Assembly: GCA_031265715.1 (NCBI GenBank)
Contig: JAISCG010000031.1
Location: forward strand, 1-8,354
Direction: 5' to 3'
DNA from: Holosporaceae bacterium
GTDB taxonomy: Bacteria; Pseudomonadota; Alphaproteobacteria; UBA3830
DNA length: 8,354 nt
The notes under the pieces are model-generated. The model saw only the letters and a list, made by a program, of their open reading frames with translations, had not been told where the DNA came from and did no database searches. A program made the position numbers and the translations under genes. Numbering within the stretch: position 1 is the first letter of the stretch; each line of letters begins with the position of its first letter. This document shows, one piece after another, positions 5,504 through 8,354 of the stretch.

Positions 5504-7432
5504 TTACTTCCATCTCCGCAACAACAACTCAGCTAAAGCCAAAGGATCTCCATTTGTACCCAAAATTTCCTCTTCGGTAATTCGGGGAACATTCTGCATC
5601 CCCTGCATAAGTGCCTGATGTAGATACAAAAACTGACACCCCAGAGATCTTACGAACCGTTCTTTTACTCTTAAAGGCGGACCTTCCCCCATCATAACAG
5701 GCGAAAGTTCTAGAAAACTACGCATCAATCTTGGAAAGCGTTTATTTTCCGAGAGTGTCAGCGCCAGGTTTCCTAAGACCTCATAGGCGTATACTGGTAC
5801 AGAGGAGCGACCATCGGAAAACAAATCAGACATAAACGAAATATCTTCCTCAGATACGACTGATGTACCAAGCAAATCTGCCAATATTTCATTTAGTCTA
5901 CTAAAAACCAAATCCTCCCCCGGATCCAACTGCACCTCTTCCGGAACTACTACATCGTTAAGTAAACCTTCCGCAATTTCCAAAGATTCAATCAAGTGTG
6001 AATATTCATCTTCTTCCTTAAATACCACTCCCAGGCATTCCATAACCGATTCGACGTACTTATTAAACAATTCTCCCGCAAAAGAGACCCTCCTTAATCT
6101 ATCAAACAAAACCGAGAAAAAACTATTCGACAGAACAAGATCGTCCTCTTTTAATCTTGCAAACATTTTAATAACAAGTGGGCAAGGATCCACAGGTAAC
6201 TGCTCCACTCCATTAAACAAAAAAGCTACCGCATCGGGATTTCTGTCCAACAATTTCGTCAACAAATTCATAAAATCATCAAAATTTGCGCACTTACCAG
6301 CAACATTATAAACAAACCCCGGAATAAACGGTGCTATCTCAAACAACTCCAACAACCTTCCCCTCTCTTTTTCAATTTCGGCAATCGCTTGTAACACCTG
6401 TACCGGTGCAGACATCAAATCAAGGGTCTCTGATGCATAAGGGACAAAGGTACTTAACAATTGCATTCCAACAATACAAGGATTGAAGGTTACCTCAGGC
6501 GACATTATCGAAGAAAAAGGTAAGCATTGCTGCAAAAAATCCATCAAAATTCCTAATGGATCAGCATTACAGTGGGAAGCGATTATATCCAAAGCGCCGG
6601 GGAAAAAATCCAACGATTCACACATCCATCGCAGTCGATCGCGATCTCCTTCAGCAATCCCTCGTAATACCTGCATTGACGCGAAAACCGGATCAAAAAC
6701 TTCTGATGCATAGGGAACAAGAACGCTTAACAATTGCATTTCCACAATATAGGGATTGAAGGTTACATCAGACGGCATCATCGAAGAAAAAGATGAGCAC
6801 TGTTTCAAAAAATCCACTAAAATTCCCAACGAATCAGCCCCACGGTGGGAAGCAATCGTATCCAAAGTATCAGAGAAAAAATCCAATGATTCATACAACC
6901 ACCACTGTTGGTCAGTACGACCTTCGCTGCACTCCCTAAAGGCATCTAAAAAATCTCCAAACACACTAACCGGATCCGAATTGCATTCAAAATCAAAAGA
7001 TTGAATAAAAAATTGCCACAATCTTATATTGGTAACGTAAGAACCATCGACCTCGGGTGGCATTATCGGAGGATGTTCCTTCAAAAAACGCACAAAGACA
7101 GAAATAGCACTTCCCCCGAAACGATCAGCCATAAAAGCAATAATACCGGGAAGCAGATAGAAAGACCCCACCAGTCTGCAGTCTTCCTCGATCATCCTCA
7201 GAAATGCTCCAAATTCCAACAGCTCCCTAAAACCATCTAATCTCGAGACCAACTCGTCAAACGAACAATCGTCCAGTTTTTCTCGCCTCCGATCAAGCGC
7301 TGCAAAACACCTACGCTGTGGAGCCCCAACTACGAGCCCGCTGGGCCTACGCGAAACCCGCATACTATCACAACACTGATGCATGCAAACCACAGAAACG
7401 CCAACTACTGCTAAACACTTACCTATTCTCAT
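5504..7432 (-). CDS. large secreted helical-repeat protein (about 642 aa), first gene of the operon
   Basis: I do not recognise this family by name. The ATG at 7432 is preferred over the in-frame ATG at 7453. It places a short basic n-region (MRIGK) directly before the hydrophobic core LAVVGVSVVC, has GAGG five bases upstream, and lies downstream of the candidate -10 box, which overlaps the 7453 codon. Counting from the longer start, the body contains about four degenerate repeats of roughly 75-91 residues (about 94-181, 182-272, 273-363 and 368-438). The second and third are close copies, with about 54 of 91 residues identical by eye and motifs ESLDFF, ADxLGIL, VTFNP and VPYASE. Predicted amphipathic helices suggest an alpha-solenoid used for binding. 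The C-terminal 200 residues are also helical but not obviously repeated. No catalytic motif was seen. The next gene follows after 12 bp. Confidence 0.85.
   Translation of the reverse strand: MRIGKCLAVVGVSVVCMHQCCDSMRVSRRPSGLVVGAPQRRCFAALDRRREKLDDCSFDELVSRLDGFRELLEFGAFLRMIEEDCRLVGSFYLLPGIIAFMADRFGGSAISVFVRFLKEHPPIMPPEVDGSYVTNIRLWQFFIQSFDFECNSDPVSVFGDFLDAFRECSEGRTDQQWWLYESLDFFSDTLDTIASHRGADSLGILVDFLKQCSSFSSMMPSDVTFNPYIVEMQLLSVLVPYASEVFDPVFASMQVLRGIAEGDRDRLRWMCESLDFFPGALDIIASHCNADPLGILMDFLQQCLPFSSIMSPEVTFNPCIVGMQLLSTFVPYASETLDLMSAPVQVLQAIAEIEKERGRLLELFEIAPFIPGFVYNVAGKCANFDDFMNLLTKLLDRNPDAVAFLFNGVEQLPVDPCPLVIKMFARLKEDDLVLSNSFFSVLFDRLRRVSFAGELFNKYVESVMECLGVVFKEEDEYSHLIESLEIAEGLLNDVVVPEEVQLDPGEDLVFSRLNEILADLLGTSVVSEEDISFMSDLFSDGRSSVPVYAYEVLGNLALTLSENKRFPRLMRSFLELSPVMMGEGPPLRVKERFVRSLGCQFLYLHQALMQGMQNVPRITEEEILGTNGDPLALAELLLRRWK
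6365..6910 (-). repeat. tandem duplication of a 273-bp coding unit
   Basis: Two adjacent units, 6638-6910 and 6365-6637, repeat with a period of exactly 273 bp (91 codons). For example, CAATTGCATT recurs at 6458 and 6731, and the following 'ggattgaaggttac' segments match. Similarity is high at nucleotide level as well as protein level, pointing to an in-frame duplication younger than the flanking, more degenerate repeats. Confidence 0.9.
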
Positions 7433-7451
7433 CACAACCTCTACTCTACTC

Positions 7452-7481
7452 ATGGTAGTACTCTCGTACTGCTTGTGTCAA
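7452..7481 (-). promoter_or_regulatory. candidate promoter and operator of the secreted three-gene operon
   Basis: On the minus strand a perfect TTGACA (7476-7481) is followed by an 18-bp spacer and TACCAT (7452-7457), a moderate -10 match. Transcription would start near 7445, just upstream of the chosen start codon at 7432 and its Shine-Dalgarno. An inverted repeat, AGTAC-4 bp-GTACT (7457-7470), sits in the spacer and could be an operator. The -10 is imperfect, so confidence is moderate. Confidence 0.5.
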
Positions 7482-7526
7482 TGGAAAATTTTCTACCGCA
7501 TAAAATAAAAGAAGAAAAACATACCC

Positions 7527-8041
7527 TCATTGCGCAATTTCATTTGGTAATTTGAGTCTTATCGCCTTTTCATCCGCCTCGTTCGGATTCATGAATGCGT
7601 TTGTTTTTTTTAATAATTCTACTGCTTCCCGATCGTTCGACCAATCGATGGAATTTGTGTATTTTTGTGCGAAATCTAAAGTTCTGAAAAGCGCCTCCGC
7701 ATATCCGGAATTGCTGAGTGCTCTGAGTGCTGGCAGGTAATTGTTTCTGTAAACTATGGGAATTATTATGCGCTGTTCTCCGTTTGCAACCAACTCTCCG
7801 TTCATCATTATTCTTCCCACTCGCCCGTTTCCGTCATTGAACGGATGAACTTCCGAAACCAGAAACATCACTCGGAACTTTTTGCAAAATATAGCGGAAT
7901 CGCTTCCTGTTTGCATAAGGAGCTTGTTAGAATTTGAGTACCAAAACTCATCGTACTATCGCAAATACTAAGTAAATCGGCTATAAAAGCAGGTGACGCT
8001 AATCGTTCAGGATAAAAAAACGTCAAAGACTCATTGTGGAA
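7527..8041 (-). pseudogene. fic-family AMPylase gene, 5'-truncated and frameshifted
   Basis: The downstream frame (ATG at 7916 to TGA at 7527, 129 codons) carries the Fic signature HPFNDGNGRVGR at residues 24-35, preceded by KKFRVMFLVSEV and followed by RIIIPIVYRNNYLPALRAL, all typical of one Fic subfamily. Fic proteins transfer AMP from ATP to target proteins. The family sequence upstream of this point appears in another frame, open from about 8041 to a TGA at 7868. It reads YPERLASPAFIADLL and then DSTMSFGTQILTSSL before the frame must switch near 7914-7920; a single missing base would explain it. The first half or more of a normal Fic protein is absent, because the homologous frame runs into the integrase 3' end at 8047. 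No Shine-Dalgarno precedes 7916. Fic catalysis is therefore probably lost, although a 129-residue fragment could be made. Confidence 0.75.
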
Positions 8042-8046
8042 TATCG

Positions 8047-8354
8047 CTAGTTCAACACGTTTACCGCTTTCTTCAGGTGATCCGGAGCCAGATGCGAATA
8101 TCGCTCTGTCATGCTGATCGTGGAATGTCCCATCAATTTTTGCACGGTGTATAAATCCACATTCTCCATTACTAACCGGCTGGCATAGCTGTGGCGCAGG
8201 GTGTGAAATACGCCTTTTTGACGGCTGTCGGTTATATTTTTGTTAAAGCCCAACTCTTCGAGAGTTCTAAAATAGGTTTTGGAAATTTCCTTGATCTGCC
8301 CTCCTTTTGCTGTTTTAAAAATAAGTCCGACCGAGTCGGGGCCTTTCCTTTTCA
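8047..8354 (-). CDS. tyrosine recombinase (phage-type integrase), C-terminal part, cut by window edge
   Basis: Only the last 101 residues are visible, because the reading frame stays open to the window's right edge. The catalytic C-terminal boxes are intact: HTLRHSYAS with the box II arginine (visible residues 50-58), KLMGHSTISMT with the conserved His, and ERYSHL with the tyrosine nucleophile (about residue 85). The tail APDHLKKAVNVLN is typical. The first catalytic Arg lies beyond the window. Such enzymes integrate and excise phages, ICEs and genomic islands by strand exchange at att sites. It ends six bases before the remaining fic homology, so it may mark an element boundary. No att repeat was identified. 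Confidence 0.92.
   Translation of the reverse strand, partial: KRKGPDSVGLIFKTAKGGQIKEISKTYFRTLEELGFNKNITDSRQKGVFHTLRHSYASRLVMENVDLYTVQKLMGHSTISMTERYSHLAPDHLKKAVNVLN

Noticed and set aside
6483..7240. Several 67-82 codon plus-strand frames, two of them resembling each other
   Set aside because: They are antisense shadows of the solenoid gene. Their mutual similarity comes from its 273-bp tandem duplication.
1..8354. CRISPR array, tRNA or rRNA genes
   Set aside because: No regularly spaced direct repeats with unique spacers and no recognisable tRNA or rRNA segments were seen on either strand by eye.

Overview
The window reads as part of an integrated, conjugative-type mobile region in an AT-rich bacterium. 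The best lineage guess is Alphaproteobacteria, possibly a Rickettsiales- or Holosporales-like intracellular symbiont. This rests on a Ti/RAGE-type TraC/TraD-like pair, an ArdC antirestriction protein, a VapBC module, a tyrosine recombinase, a decayed IS481-like transposase and a decayed Fic gene. No rRNA, tRNA or housekeeping gene is present to confirm the lineage.

Layout, left to right. Positions 31-662 (+): two small genes resembling the relaxosome accessory proteins TraC and TraD. Positions 619-1250 (-): a vapBC toxin-antitoxin pair, convergent with and overlapping the traD-like gene, with a strong palindrome-rich promoter at 1276-1304. Positions 1358-2218 (-): ardC, followed by an intrinsic terminator at 1321-1348. 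Positions 2219-2897: no intact gene. This stretch holds a 174-bp imperfect palindrome (2250-2423) and the frameshifted C-terminal half of an IS481-type transposase (about 2509-2858, +).

Positions 2898-7453 (-): a tight three-gene operon, and the least explained part of the window. In transcription order it encodes a ~642-residue protein made of helical repeats, a 300-residue protein I do not recognise, and a 564-residue protein with an intact ComEC-type metallo-beta-lactamase-fold domain. All three have an N-terminal signal-peptide-like segment, so the products probably work together outside the cytoplasm.

Positions 7527 to about 8041 (-): a 5'-truncated, frameshifted fic pseudogene. Positions 8047-8354 (-): the C-terminal part of a tyrosine recombinase that runs off the window edge.

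How the parts fit (inference): the tra-like genes, integrase, ArdC and VapBC are transfer, protection and maintenance functions of a mobile element. The secreted operon looks like its cargo, and the fic and IS481 remnants are debris at its edges. A secreted assembly built around a predicted MBL hydrolase is the most promising candidate here for an undescribed system, but its substrate cannot be read from the sequence.
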